A DNA stretch of 64,000 nucleotides from Spongilla lacustris (taxonomy: Eukaryota > Porifera > Demospongiae > Spongillida > Spongillidae), in the NCBI GenBank assembly GCA_949361645.1, contig OX442428.1, forward strand, positions 4,208,179 to 4,272,178, in the 5' to 3' direction. This document shows, piece after piece, positions 22,123-33,519 of this stretch. The position numbers and the translations under genes are program-made. The notes under the pieces are model-generated. The model saw only the letters and a program-made list of their open reading frames with translations. It was not told where the DNA came from and ran no database searches. The stretch's first letter is position 1; each line of letters starts with the position of its first letter.

Positions 22123-23250
22123 TTGCATCTTGTACGTGTCACAGTAGGGTTACTTGTCCTTAATGTACCGTTTGTATTTAACACTTCTGTTATTATTTTT
22201 GATCGCCATTCAATCTGTTTTGCCTAACTATAAAATCAAATGATATTATCGTATACTACACGTGGTAACTGGGGCAAGAAAGAGAAAGCTGATGGGTACC
22301 TCCTCATGATGGGCACCTCCTCCTATCCCACCACTATCATGCACAAGAATGAAGTCCTATAGCTGCTATGTATCATATGCTCATTTGGCCTTGTCGAAAC
22401 TACCCAGTTTTTTAATAGGGCATATGCAATAGGCATGATAAATTTTCCCATAATAGTACTACAAATGAAAAAGAGATGTTGCAATAATGTAAAAATCTGC
22501 ATGTATGCTCTTATCAGGGAGTGGTTTTTGTATTATTTAAGTGACAGACCTACGCTAATGAAGCTATAAGCCTATAACCACAAGTTTCAATGGGTGTCAA
22601 AAACTACGTAGAGGTAGAGGTAGTGACACTAGTTGCATCTTGTGGGGGAGGACTAGGAGAGCCAAAACAAAAGTGTGACAACATTAATTTAATGGACATC
22701 CCTTCTGCCATAGATCCCCTTGGCAACCACACTGTGACACGGTTGGGGGCTGGGCCACTGTGGTGGTATGTTACCATGCCCATGTAAGGATAGGTATTAG
22801 GGTGGGATGAAGGAAAGCCTACTATCACAGTGACATTACTACTCAATATATGTCTGCCATGACTGAAAGTAAGAAAAAGGTTCCACTACCATAGGGACCA
22901 ACTACTGGCATTTGGGTACAGTTAGAGGTGAGCTTGTGGTGGGTCTCTGCTGCAAGGGCAGCTGCAACAGTCAATCTGCTTGATTCATGCAAGATGGCAG
23001 GAGTAAAAATGGACACTTTTCAGAACATGGTTACATTATACATTGAATTTAGATACATGTATATCCTCTTTGATTACGGGTCACACCCCTTTAGTAACGG
23101 TACATCTGCCGCTGTTCATTCACCAGGTCCCCATCGATCTCACACTTATGTGGCTTCACACATAATTACTGGACAAGAAACAACAGCTGCATGACATGTA
23201 GTACTCACATACAGACACATGCAACATACATACACAACACATTGGCAGTA
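22123..23250. other. Convergent intergenic region
   Basis: Between the STAM stop and the stop of the CARD/death-domain gene. I see short ORFs only (for example 22590-22787) with no family match, and no repeat array or RNA gene. It presumably holds both 3' UTRs. Confidence 0.5.
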
Positions 23251-26200
23251 CTAGCTATAGGGGTAGCATTTCTTTGGGCCTTCATCATCTGAAGAAGTGT
23301 GCACAGTCTCTTGGTGTGTGAACATGTCCCTCACTGCTGCCGACAGTGGACACTCCCCCAAAGTCTCTAGAGCTGATGTCATCGCCTCCACTGTTGCCAC
23401 AGACGGTTTTGGGGGTCCCCAGGCCAACCATCTCTTCAGCATCTCCCTGAGATATTGCTCGTCTTTGAAGAGGCCACGGGAGTGCTCAATGCTGCGCAGG
23501 TCAGAATGGACAAAGCCAAGCTGAGTGGCCAGGTCCTGCCACCGGGGGGAGAGGGGGAGGAGTGTGGAGTGCAGAGTGCTCAGGTGGGAGGAGTGCAGCT
23601 TGTGTTGCCTGGAGACAACTTGAGGAGGAGGAGGGGAGGAGGAGAGGGGTGAGGATGCTTACATGTAAGTGGAGTACTGCAGTACCTGGTGAGGATAGGA
23701 AAGTGGAGTCTTGTTCAACCTTGAGTGCCCTGGTTTCCTCCCCTATGGAGCTCAGCACACGGGACAGGTCCTGCACTTGAGGGTAGCTATGAAGGGGCGG
23801 GGCCCACTCCAGCCATCTTCTTAGCAGCTCTTGAAGGTGATGCTTAGGCTACACCCAAGGGGGAGGGGCAGGGGAGGGGAGGGGAGGGGAGGGGAGGGGA
23901 GGGGAGGGGAGGGGAGGGGAGGGGAGGGGAGGGGAGGGGAGGGAAGGGGAGGGGAGGGGAGGGGAGGGGAGGGGAGGGGAGGGGAGGGGAGGGGAGGGAA
24001 GGGGAGGGGAGGGGAGGGGGGAGGGGAGGGGAGGGGAGGGGAGGGGAGGGGGGAGGGGAGGGGGAGGGGAGGGGAGGGGAAGGGAGCGGAGGGGAGGATA
24101 AAGGTGTACATGTCATACTACATAGAGATTGACTTGATGGATCAAGTCACATTGCACATATGTACATTAGTGTACATGTACATGCAGGTGTGTGTACCAC
24201 GTACGTCTTCACTTACCTCAAACAGACCATTTTCCCTTTCAATCTTCTTCAGTTCCTCCACAGGGAAGCCAAGCTTGATCCCGATATCCCTCCACTTTGG
24301 GGAGAGTCCCTCCAGGTGGGAAAATAGAGAGGGGAGGTGGCTGGGGACGAGGTATGGCTGCCCCCCGCACTTGCTGTCTCTTGTCCCTGGGCCCCCAGGA
24401 CCAAGGTAAACATCAGACCCCTTGCCATGGGATGGGTCATCATTACCTTCATCATTACCTTCAGACCCGAACACCACCTGCTCTAAACATGATGCCATGT
24501 TGGTTTCCCCAAGCTGGATCAAGGCAGCAAGAACTTCCTCAGAGAAGGGGAGGGGGTGTTTGGGTGGTGCCCAGGCCAACCACTGTCTGAGGAGCTGTTG
24601 TAGCTGCTGGTCGGGGGTGGCAAGTCCCCTGTGTTCCCCTATGGGAGCCAGCTCGGACTCCAGGAACCCCAGCTCGTGGCCCAGTTCCCTCCAGCGCGAG
24701 GAGAGGGGGAGGAGTGTGGAGTGGAGGATAGAGAGGTTTTTGGGGTGGAGCCAGTGTTTGCCAAAGCCAGCATCTAGAGAGAGGGTATGCAGGGGAGGGT
24801 GTTCCCCAATCAAGCGTTTATGAATTAAATACAAGCAGTTAATTAACTTATAATTGCTGTTAAATGTTCTAACAATGCAGGCTGAAATGCTGATGTAAAA
24901 ATACATGAACCCAACAACACCTAATTTTATAGGCCTGCATTCAAAAGCTTTAACATTTTAATATTTTACAAATACAATGATAACTCATTTCTAGTTAATA
25001 ATATAACTAGTTAATAATATAAAAGCTGCCAACTGTCTACTTCCATTTAGGAGATTGAAATCTTGATGTTGTTATTTCTGTAGTATGCCACATACATGCA
25101 CAATCCCCCCAATAGCTCGTGTTAAAAAGTGAGTGTATCTTCGTAATTATTAACACTTCCACATACCAGTAATGGAGCTGTTTCAACATTTCGGGAAATA
25201 ACTGGTACTCCAACAGGATTGTAAACAATAGCACACAGCTGCGTTCATGATCAGCCATTTTTTTTTTTGGCGGGGAGATTATCATGTACTTGATTTAGGA
25301 GGGTTTTTTTTGGAGATTTTAATCAATATATAAAAATATTTCATATTAATTCCAGGATATATTCTTTTACTGTTAGAACAATTAAATGTTGTTGGTTAAC
25401 TTATAAATGATTTTCCACGGAACATACGTACGTATACACATTCACACATACACAAGTAAATATGATAGAAACATGCACACAACACATGCACACAACACAT
25501 GCACACAACACACACACACACCTCACACACAACACACAACATACATGTATGCATACAACACATGCAAGCATGTGTTCACAATCACACTAAATTTTTCTCA
25601 CACACATGACAAATGCACAACATGCACACATACATGTACATGCATACACAATGCATTACACGCTTGCCACACCCACATGCAATAAGCATGAGCACATGTG
25701 CCTATTGGTTAGTGCAACCAATAAGGTATACGAGTATCAGACTTGGGTCTGGGCACCTACGGGCAAGGGAAGCAGCATTGATAGAAGACACAAGTGAGCC
25801 ACACTCCGACACAACACCCAGTCCCTTGGTCAGCTGTTCCAACTTGGGGGATTCCCCCTCCACCCACGCCTTGAGCACCTCCCACAGGCGCGCCTTGTCC
25901 TTCCAACACTCCATCTTCAGCTTTTCGAGGTGGCTCTCTGATACACCCACTGCAAGGCCAATGGAGAACCACAGATGTGCCACACCTTCCAGCAGGATGT
26001 AAAGCTTCACAAGGTGCTTGGGGGTTAAAATAGAGCACTCGTCCTCTATATGTGTAACTGAGGTGGTAAGAATACAATGTAGGTAAGACTCTTTGTATTT
26101 GTGACGAATGAAAAATATAAATGAGATGCATTAAAACATGGGAGATGGGATGGAGAGGGAGGAGGGGGAGAGGAAGGGGAGGGAGGAGGGGGAGAGGAAG

Positions 26201-27929
26201 GGGAGGGAGGAGGGGGAGAGGAAGGGGAGAGAGGAAGGGGAGAGGAAGGGGGAGGGAGGAGGGGGAGAGGAAGGGGGAGGGAGGAGGGGGGAGAGGAAGG
26301 GGGAGGGAGGAGGGGGAGAGGAAGGGGAGGGAGGAAGGGGAGAGGAAGGGGGAGGGAGGAGGGGGAGAGGAAGGGGAGGGATGAAGGGGAGAGGAAGGGG
26401 GAGGGAGGAGGGGGAGAGGTAGGGGGAGGGAGGAAGGGAGAGGAAGGGGGAGGGAGGAGGGAGAGAGGAAGGAGGAGGGAGGAGGGGGAGAGGAAGGGAG
26501 AGGGGGGAGGGGGGAGGGAGGAGGGGGAGAGGAAGGGGGAGGGAGGAGGGGGAGAGGAAGGGGGAGGGAGGAGGGGGAGAGGAAGGGGGAGGAGGGGGAG
26601 AGGAAGGGGGAGGAGGGGGAGAGGAAGGGGGAGGAGGGGGAGAGGAAGGGGGAGGAGGGGGAGAGGAAGGGGGAGGAGGGGGAGAGGAAGGGGGAGGAGG
26701 GGGAGAGGAAGGGGGAGGAGGGGGAGAGGAAGGGGGAGGGAGGAGAGGGTGAGGAAGGGGGAGGGAAGTGGGGGAGAGGAAGGGGGAGGGAGGAGGGGGA
26801 GAGGAAGGTAGAGGGAGGAGGGGAGAGGAAGGTAGAGGGAGGAGGGGGAGAGGAAGGTAGAGGGAGGAGGGGGAGAGGAAGGTAGAGGGAGGAGGGGGAG
26901 AGGAAGGTAGAGGGAGGAGGGGGAGAGGAAGGTAGAGGGAGGAGGGGGAGAGAAAGGTAGAGGGAGGTAGGAGGGAGGGAGAAAGGGAGGAGGGCAATTG
27001 CGGCTAGCGGCACACAAACACTGCACTCAATGTTCTGCACACTGATCATACATTACAGTTCACCCATTGTACCAGATACATAATTCATCTCTTGCCTCAC
27101 CAGATGAATGGAATGGGCTGGTCCAGTGCTGTAACCAGCACGTGGGGATCAATACATTATTTAAAAGTGGTTCATTTGTACGATCTGCATGCATGGCCGA
27201 AACAGCAAGCCATACACTGCATTTAAATGTAGCATGTAATGGTATAGGTGGAGGTTAGCACTGACTTAGCACGCCCGCATGGACTGCAAGGCAGAACTGA
27301 CTGATACATACATTGTTTTATAGGTACATTTATAATGGACCTAAGAGTCCATATCTTACCAGGTACGTACCTAGGGATTAGTACAAATGGAGCTTATTTT
27401 ATTTACAGTGAAGTACGTGTGTATATATCAAATACTGTATACACATAGTGCACATGATATATTAATGGTCACTCCCATCGTCTAGACCCAAGGCTCCAAG
27501 AATAGAATGGCAAGTGCCCAACACTGCATGCATGCATGCATGCATGGCTAACTGACCGTCAGACGTTATCGTAGCTTGCAATTCGTCGCAAATGGGAACG
27601 AGTTCCGGCCATTCCCGCAGAACGGACAGCAAAGTTGCGAAAGCAGTCGGATCTTCTGAGAGCCTGATGGATCGATAAGACAGCTAGCGATCGCATATTG
27701 ATCGGAACCTGATAGGCAACACAAACCTTTCTCTGATTCCTGCCACAAGACTTGTCTTACGGTTAATCAGGGACTTGGTCGGATGGCACGCCCGGTCCTT
27801 GGTGGTACGAGATATAAGGTTTCTTGCCAGCAGCTGTAGTGCCACGGGCTGAGGGTCGCCAACTGCACTGGAGAGCGCCTCTTGGTGCTTAGAGAAGGCC
27901 TGAACGGCACGGTTCTCGCAAAATGCCAT
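23251..27929 (-). CDS. CARD plus four death-domain protein
   Basis: Six exons read right to left: 27727-27929, 27557-27663, 25761-26057, 24217-24773, 23686-23848, 23251-23618 (1695 nt, 564 aa). All junction phases agree. Residues 1-103 look like a CARD (HQEALSSAVGDPQPVALQLL, DPTAFATLLSVLREWPELVP). Residues about 110-195 are a divergent death domain (HLWFSIGLAVGVSESHLEKL). About 205-300 is the second (LSSRWRELGHELGFLESELA, LLRQWLAWAPPKHPLPF). About 335-435 is the third (LSPKWRDIGIKLGFPVEELK, LLRRWLEWAPPLHS). About 450-545 is the fourth (LSPRWQDLATQLGFVHSDLR, MLKRWLAWGPPKPS). Such proteins assemble signalling complexes by homotypic contacts in apoptosis or innate immunity; the partners here are unknown. 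No NACHT, TIR, kinase or protease is present, so it looks like a pure adaptor. A 72-nt stretch at 24387-24458 has intron-like ends and is a multiple of three, so it may be spliced out (540 aa). Confidence 0.82.
23866..24095. repeat. (GGGGA)n array in the fourth intron
   Basis: About 45 GGGGA units, with minor variants, in the intron between the two halves of the third death domain. In the pre-mRNA (minus strand) this is a C/T-rich tract leading to a TAG acceptor. Confidence 0.95.
26138..26990. repeat. GGAGGGAGGAGGGGGAGAGGAA minisatellite in the second intron
   Basis: About 850 nt of purine-only DNA made of GGAGGGGGAGAGGAA and GGAGGGA blocks, 15-30 nt each; the right part alternates with GGTAGAG. 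Long Pro/Ser ORFs on the minus strand across it are artefacts. Confidence 0.95.
27526..27546. repeat. (GCAT)n microsatellite
   Basis: Short run of GCATGCATGCATGCATG just downstream of the CARD exon 2 donor. Confidence 0.85.
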
Positions 27930-28606
27930 GTCATTGATTACTACAGGATTACGTCACTACAGGAATATTAAAAATAGTAGACTTGTTGCACGTGACGTCT
28001 ACAGTATTTATCTTCTAGCACTTTAGTCTTCTCATGTACAATGTATAGACTCTAATAGCCCACAATTTAATAGGCTTTGGAAGTCATAAAGGTGGGGGTC
28101 GCTGAGCCTCTACATGTATATGTTTACATAAGCAGTTGTCATGACAATTAACTGTTTACCCTCTGAAGAGAGTAAACAGGCACACCGCACAACTTTGTAA
28201 ACCCCATGTGATTGTAAAAGTGCATCTTTATGTTATCACAGACATAGCGTTCCCAGGACACACTCAGGTTAGATAAAAATGAGGAAACAATTAAGGTAAA
28301 AAATAAATAAATAATGAAAATGAAAATGGTGTTTTGTATACTAAAAAGAAACACTGATGCACGGAATTACGGAAATTATACGTCAATTTCAGGCAGCTCA
28401 GGTAGATATAGATTCGCTAAATTATAGCTTAGGCGGTCTATATATATATTTTTTCTTACTTTCTACATCGCCATTGTAATATTTTATACATGTACGCTTT
28501 TGAAAAATAAATATCATCCGTAAGCGAGAGCATTGTTTGTGTAGTCTGGGAACGTGCATTGGTGACGCATAACTATAGATAGCTTCTGTGAACTTGGGGG
28601 AATATA
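27930..28606. promoter_or_regulatory. Divergent region between CARD/DD gene and 3CxxC gene
   Basis: These 677 bp separate two divergent start codons. Close to the CARD/DD start are TTACGTCA (27949-27956, a CRE/ATF-type match) and CACGTGACGT (27989-27998, an overlapping E-box and CRE half-site). Nothing coding is evident; 28290-28330 is A/T-rich. Factor binding is inferred from motif shape only. Confidence 0.4.
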
Positions 28607-29272
28607 ATGTCTGGTCTAGTAAGTATGTACCACGAAGCCATCGCAGATGCGATGGAAGATGAGGGCGTGTTGCCCGCACATATCCGAAGTGAGCCGGGTT
28701 TCCGCCTCGATACACTATCTCGTAGCCTGTCGTACTATCGCGTGAAAGGTTTTGCCCGCTTTCGTTGTGGGTGCGGTCGAACGTGGACATCGGCTCACTC
28801 CTGGTGCATCCTGGACCTGAAAACGCAGTCAGTTATTCACACTTTTGGACAAACATGCCAGAGCTGCGAGCGAGAAGCAGAGCCGCGATTTGATAAGGAG
28901 TCCATGGAAAGGATGGCCTTCTACGCGGTACAACGCTATCTGGTGAAGACTGGCAAAAGAGTGAGGCTTGTCAACGAACCTTTGGAGGCCGCTCCCCAAG
29001 CTCCGGACAGTAGAGGGCCTCATGACGAGGGGCGGTGTGCCATGTGTAAGGCGCTGGGACGAAGCTGCTGGAAGTCAGCAGAGCCGCCACCAGAGCCGCC
29101 ACCCACCGACTACTCAAGTACCGGTACTAGTACTGCTGCTAACTATAACTACGTCCGCACCCCAGCACCGGTACCCTCGACCTCCTACTTGTACTCCTCT
29201 CCCTACACCACAACGACTCCCACCCATTCTCAACCAGCTGCATCTGATCAGAGCACCTGCGTCGTCCTGTGA
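28607..29272 (+). CDS. 3CxxC-type zinc-finger protein with C-terminal prenylation box
   Basis: Single-exon, 221 aa. Residues about 47-115 match the 3CxxC zinc-binding domain of the RTP (receptor-transporting protein) and ZAR1 families: VKGFARFRCGCGRTWTSAHS, then GQTCQSCE, then FAV-type helix AFYAVQRYLVKTG. Cys54, Cys56, Cys84 and Cys87 are likely ligands, with RCAMCKALGRSCW (144-154) supplying the third CxxC. The tail after 155 is Pro/Ser/Thr/Tyr-rich and disordered. The last four residues are CVVL, a CaaX box ending in Leu (type I geranylgeranylation preferred), so membrane attachment is likely without a transmembrane helix. Family roles include chaperoning membrane receptors and RNA-linked oocyte functions; which applies here is unknown. 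The start ATG follows an AT-rich leader (GGGGGAATATAATG). Confidence 0.8.
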   Translation: MSGLVSMYHEAIADAMEDEGVLPAHIRSEPGFRLDTLSRSLSYYRVKGFARFRCGCGRTWTSAHSWCILDLKTQSVIHTFGQTCQSCEREAEPRFDKESMERMAFYAVQRYLVKTGKRVRLVNEPLEAAPQAPDSRGPHDEGRCAMCKALGRSCWKSAEPPPEPPPTDYSSTGTSTAANYNYVRTPAPVPSTSYLYSSPYTTTTPTHSQPAASDQSTCVVL

Positions 29273-29531
29273 TTGCATTCCAATCTATTGATTGGATGTG
29301 CATACGACATGTGTACACTGATGTGTATGTCAATTAAGTCCATGCACCTAGCGTGTTGTGTTTGGCATGGATTATATCGTATTGGGTGAAAGTGCTTATC
29401 GAAAGAGGTAACTCAGGTAAAATTTAGCTAGATGGTCAGCAAGCTCTATTGTTCAGTATACCGTATATGTTATTCAGTGGCACAGGGAAAAACGAGTCTA
29501 ATCCACAAATCCACAAGTGATAGAGACCCGG

Positions 29532-30426
29532 CAGTGGCGGATCCAGGATTGACAGTTAGGGGGGGGGCGTATTAAGCAGATATTAAAGGGGGGTGGGTGC
29601 AACGCCCCCTCCCGCTCCAGCTAGGGGGTATGGGGGAGCGCTGTAAGCTCCCCCATAGAGAAGCTTTTCAAGTTTCAAATTATTTAGCTTCAGAAGGATA
29701 AGAATTTCTCATACTTTTTCCTCCGTACCAAATCGAAACATGAACAGCGGACGCAAACTGCGCATGCGCAAACTATTTTGTAAATTTAAACGAAGTCATT
29801 GAAAAAACAGGAAATGCGTATAACTAATGTTTGGCTTTATGCCAGTGGCTTGAGCAATAGCATTTTTCTTGGATGTCGTTTAGCATACTTGTTTATAATA
29901 CTCGCGATATCCAATTCCAAATCATAGTGCTCGTACATCAATAAAAGTGCATTAAATCTATCTTCTCCCATTGTGCTTCGAGACGCATTTTTGATAGATG
30001 AGGAGTTTGCTCTCTCAACACCCCTAGCTGATACTGCATGAAGTCAAAAGCAGAAGGTGAATTATTTTAGTGATGTTTGGATATATCAATGGGCATGCTC
30101 TTCTGTCTGCGAGGGTTTCTGCCAGTGTACTGGACCTATCAGCTTGGCTTCTCCACATACATGCCCAAAGAGATAACTCCTGTTCAAGGTAATCTGGAGA
30201 AGGTAGATCGTACACGCAGTATTCTAAATCAGAACTACCGGGTGGATGCTGTTCAATATTGGATGGAATAATGATGGACCAGCCTCCGATTAAACGATAC
30301 GTGCTTTTTTAGCGCATGCGCGCATGGCATTATGTCCTACAATAATTAAATTCATATTTTGGGTCGGCTTGTTAGGGGGGCGTACGCCCCTTCCGGCCCC
30401 CCCCCCGCCCCCTGGATCCGCCACTG
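29532..30426 (-). mobile_element. Decayed hAT transposon with CAGTGGCGGATCCAGG ends
   Basis: Inverted ends CAGTGGCGGATCCAGG (29532) and CCTGGATCCGCCACTG (to 30426). Inside, on the minus strand near 29840-30040, lies a fragment of the hAT C-terminal dimerisation region (VERANSSSIKNASRSTMGED, RFNALLLMYEHYDL). No complete transposase remains. The eight bases on each side do not match, so no target-site duplication is evident. Confidence 0.75.
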
Positions 30427-30721
30427 ACTGACCAACATATATACTACTGCAGAAATCATAAATTGACCCGTCATTTCATGCACTACGGCTGTCTGACTCT
30501 GAACATTTCCAATTTGCCACGATGCGGGCATCATGCGGCGACGTGCCCCTTCTTCGCGACGCTCGGGTCGAGCAGCTACAACTATTAGCGTTTGGAAGGT
30601 GCATGCACAAATGGTCATTACAGGTCCTGAATACACGTATAAGGACCATACAGAGGACTAGATCAGGCGGCAATAATGGCGTAGTGGGGTTGTTAAGTGC
30701 CCGGGGACATCGTGCACAAAT

Positions 30722-30726
<5 letters not shown>

Positions 30727-30752
<26 letters not shown>
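30727..30752. repeat. poly(C) tract in unannotated region
   Basis: Between the hAT element and the next relic (30427-31197) there is a C homopolymer and short Arg-rich ORFs (30522-30917). I see nothing supportable as a gene. Confidence 0.7.
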
Positions 30753-31197
30753 CTCTTGTCGGCCCAAGGATACGAATACCGCGGGGCTCCCCTCGCGTTT
30801 AGCCTAATACGAATACGGAGGAGATTAGTACCGCCCCCGGTATCTTCAATGTCCGTGATTAGAAAGAAAAGTTTGCGTGCAGATGTTTTCAAGTCTCATG
30901 CAAGAGGCACCCCTTAGCGTTAACGCGATAATTATCTCCGGTCCATTTTGGCGCCCGGCCCTCATACGCCTTGTCCTTTCTTAGCCCAGCGAGGAACTTA
31001 GGGACAGCATGAAGCCGGGCTATCCTGCACACACCACATGGACCGGTCGATCCGTGTATCATAATTAAAGCAAGACATTATAATATATCCTCACATTTGC
31101 ATAAGTTGAATCTGCAAATGCATAAGCACGATTGTACATGTAATGGACAATTCTGCGGTGCTTCGAGCGAATTCATAGATAATATTTAAAATGGTTT

Positions 31198-31450
31198 TCA
31201 AAATCTTTCTTTCAAGTGCCATTGAGAGAAGCACCTCCTCGCATTGGTGTCGAACGTAGACGAGTTTCCACTGACTCGCTTCAGTGCTGAGAAACTTTGT
31301 TCAGCAGTACACGAACTAATCGCGGGATGGCTAAGGGCAAATGAGTATGCCTTACATAGTTCTGGAAAAGCATTCACTAGGTGATACTTTGAGTTGCACA
31401 GTAGAGCAAAAGCGGACGAGAATGACAAACAATTTTTGTGACTGCGTCGA
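31198..31450 (-). pseudogene. hAT transposase C-terminal fragment
   Basis: The minus strand reads FPELCKAYSFALSHPAISSC then AEQSFSALKRVSGNSSTFD, the conserved hAT dimerisation motif (AERSFSALKR type). Truncated; no DDE catalytic part nearby. Confidence 0.7.
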
Positions 31451-31499
31451 CCGCAGCATGTGATTTTGCAATTATAGCATCCGAGAAAATAGAAAGTAG

Positions 31500-33230
31500 G
31501 GGGGGGCATACATAATTTCAATTCAATTAATGATTTGATTACTAGTAACTTTGAACATTTCCATCATCGTCCATTTCTGCTATATATAGAATTACCTTCT
31601 GCAGCTTCATCTTTTTGAATTCAAAACTTTGTACACGTTCGGATCAGAGAAATTGAAATGACTGCAGTATGCGCTTGCAAAATCCCACAGTTCTTCAGCT
31701 AACTTAACCTTAAATCCCCCGTAGGATTATCGTCATACTATGAGGACGCATCACGCATGTTAAAATAAATTTTTAGCAAACTCATATGAACAGAGAACAA
31801 ACCATGCAAAATCTGTACAAATGGTTAAAAATTCAGAAAATACTGGAAAGATTGTCAAATACAGTCAATACTGCATTGCTAAAATATGTAACAGTTCGCA
31901 ATGCAACTTCACAAGTAATGTTGGAAAGATCAGAATATCATGTTAAAAGAAGGGAAATCTTTTGTACTAAGCAAATAAAAAAGTACATTGTAGATTTGGA
32001 ATTTGCTAGCTCCACAAGCGTATGAACGATAGGTATTTGTCAGTCGCATGTTGCTGGACTGAATAGCAAAGTGAATGTATAAAATCTTGAAAACGTACAG
32101 TGTGTTTTCGGTAAAAATGGCAAAATCGATTAGAGTTAGAACACTGCCATAGAATGTATTAAGTAGCACACACATTATGCTTCAAAAAAAAAAACATTAT
32201 ACTTGTCGTACCTTTTACTGTGACAATTACATTCTCCACATAATACATTTTAAAGAACCGCATCCTTTTTTTTTTTGCATCGTGTAACCAAGGGTGTGAT
32301 TAAAAAAAACAATTGGTAAATTTAGGGGCACGATCGACTGCTCGACACATCAGCCAGCAGTAGAGAAATGGATGCCAAAAGCCTGCATTTCTATTTATAA
32401 TGCATGAATTTTCAAATATTGGTCCTACGAAGGTTAAGAGTCTAAGTTGTATTTATCACAGAATTCCGCAATCTGGCATTGAAGAAGATGTATTTAACGA
32501 TGTAATAGGTGAAAATACTGCAAGTGTCTGAAGATTTTGATCTTTTTAAATTGAGGGAGATGCATATACAGCTAGAGCCCCGCCTTTTGTTACAAATGCG
32601 GCGTGGCATATAATCACCGGGCCGGGACTCATGGGCGTGGTCCAGAGGTGTTTAATGGTACCCATGGCCCATGCTTTGTGGCGTCCCTATGATTTAGGCC
32701 CGCAGGTGGGGTCTGGCATCCAGGCCCCACCTGGCCGCACCGCCACTGTTCCATGCATTCGGTGATCGTAGGCCTAGTGATGTAAGACCAGAGACTTTAT
32801 ATAAATATTTATATATTATCTCTGGTAAGACGGCGTGACGTCAGGTGCAACTCATCATCATTCTCCTTCATGAAAGGTTAGCTTATATATGTAAAGACAA
32901 CTCAATGAATATATGTAATGTAGTAGTAATCCATGAATTTACTGAACTTTTACCATGTAAGTTGCCTAGTGTACGTGTACGTACGGGGTCTCACTGACCG
33001 CCAACTTGCGTCCGCCCGCCTGGCTACGGAATCATGTAACTTTCCACAAATAGATAGACAGATCTGTAGTAATGTTATATTATATCGACGATCATCGTTA
33101 CAAGCTACGTAAAAGTTAGGCAGTCCAGACCCAATTCTGGCTTCGCGCCGCGGGATTATTCCTATTTCAATAATTCGCGAAACTAATAGGTAGGAAACAA
33201 TTTCTGGTTGTGTATATTTGGCTTTGCTGT
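31500..33230. other. No recognisable gene
   Basis: AT-rich DNA with short ORFs only. 32570-32760 holds GC-rich sequence ending GGCCGCACCGCCACTG, which looks like the edge of another DNA transposon. A CRE-like TGACGTCA lies near 32836. Confidence 0.4.
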
Positions 33231-33479
33231 CGCCAGAATGAGCTCGCGATTGAGGTACGCTGGGCCGATACTTATGTACTTAAGGTTAAGAGTCTAAGTT
33301 ATATTTATGGGCCGATACTTATGTATACTTAAATAAAAAATAGATCATATTGCATATTGAATCATTAAAGACAGCTGCCCATAGAGGCGCTGTAAGCTAG
33401 TTTGGTAGGCTCACGAATTAACAACATTCTGTCCGAGATTATTTCGGGGACTAGCCCCTAGAATAGACGTAGTAGAAAC

Positions 33480-33481
33480 TA

Positions 33482-33517
<36 letters not shown>

Positions 33518-33519
33518 GG
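33480..33519. repeat. (GA)n microsatellite
   Basis: GAGAGAGAGAGAGAGAAAGA-type run inside an otherwise unremarkable stretch. Confidence 0.9.

Noticed and set aside
26046..27049. Very long Pro/Ser/Leu ORFs (up to 430 codons) on the minus strand
   Set aside because: They are translations of the purine-rich minisatellite in an intron of the CARD/death-domain gene; several frames are open at once.
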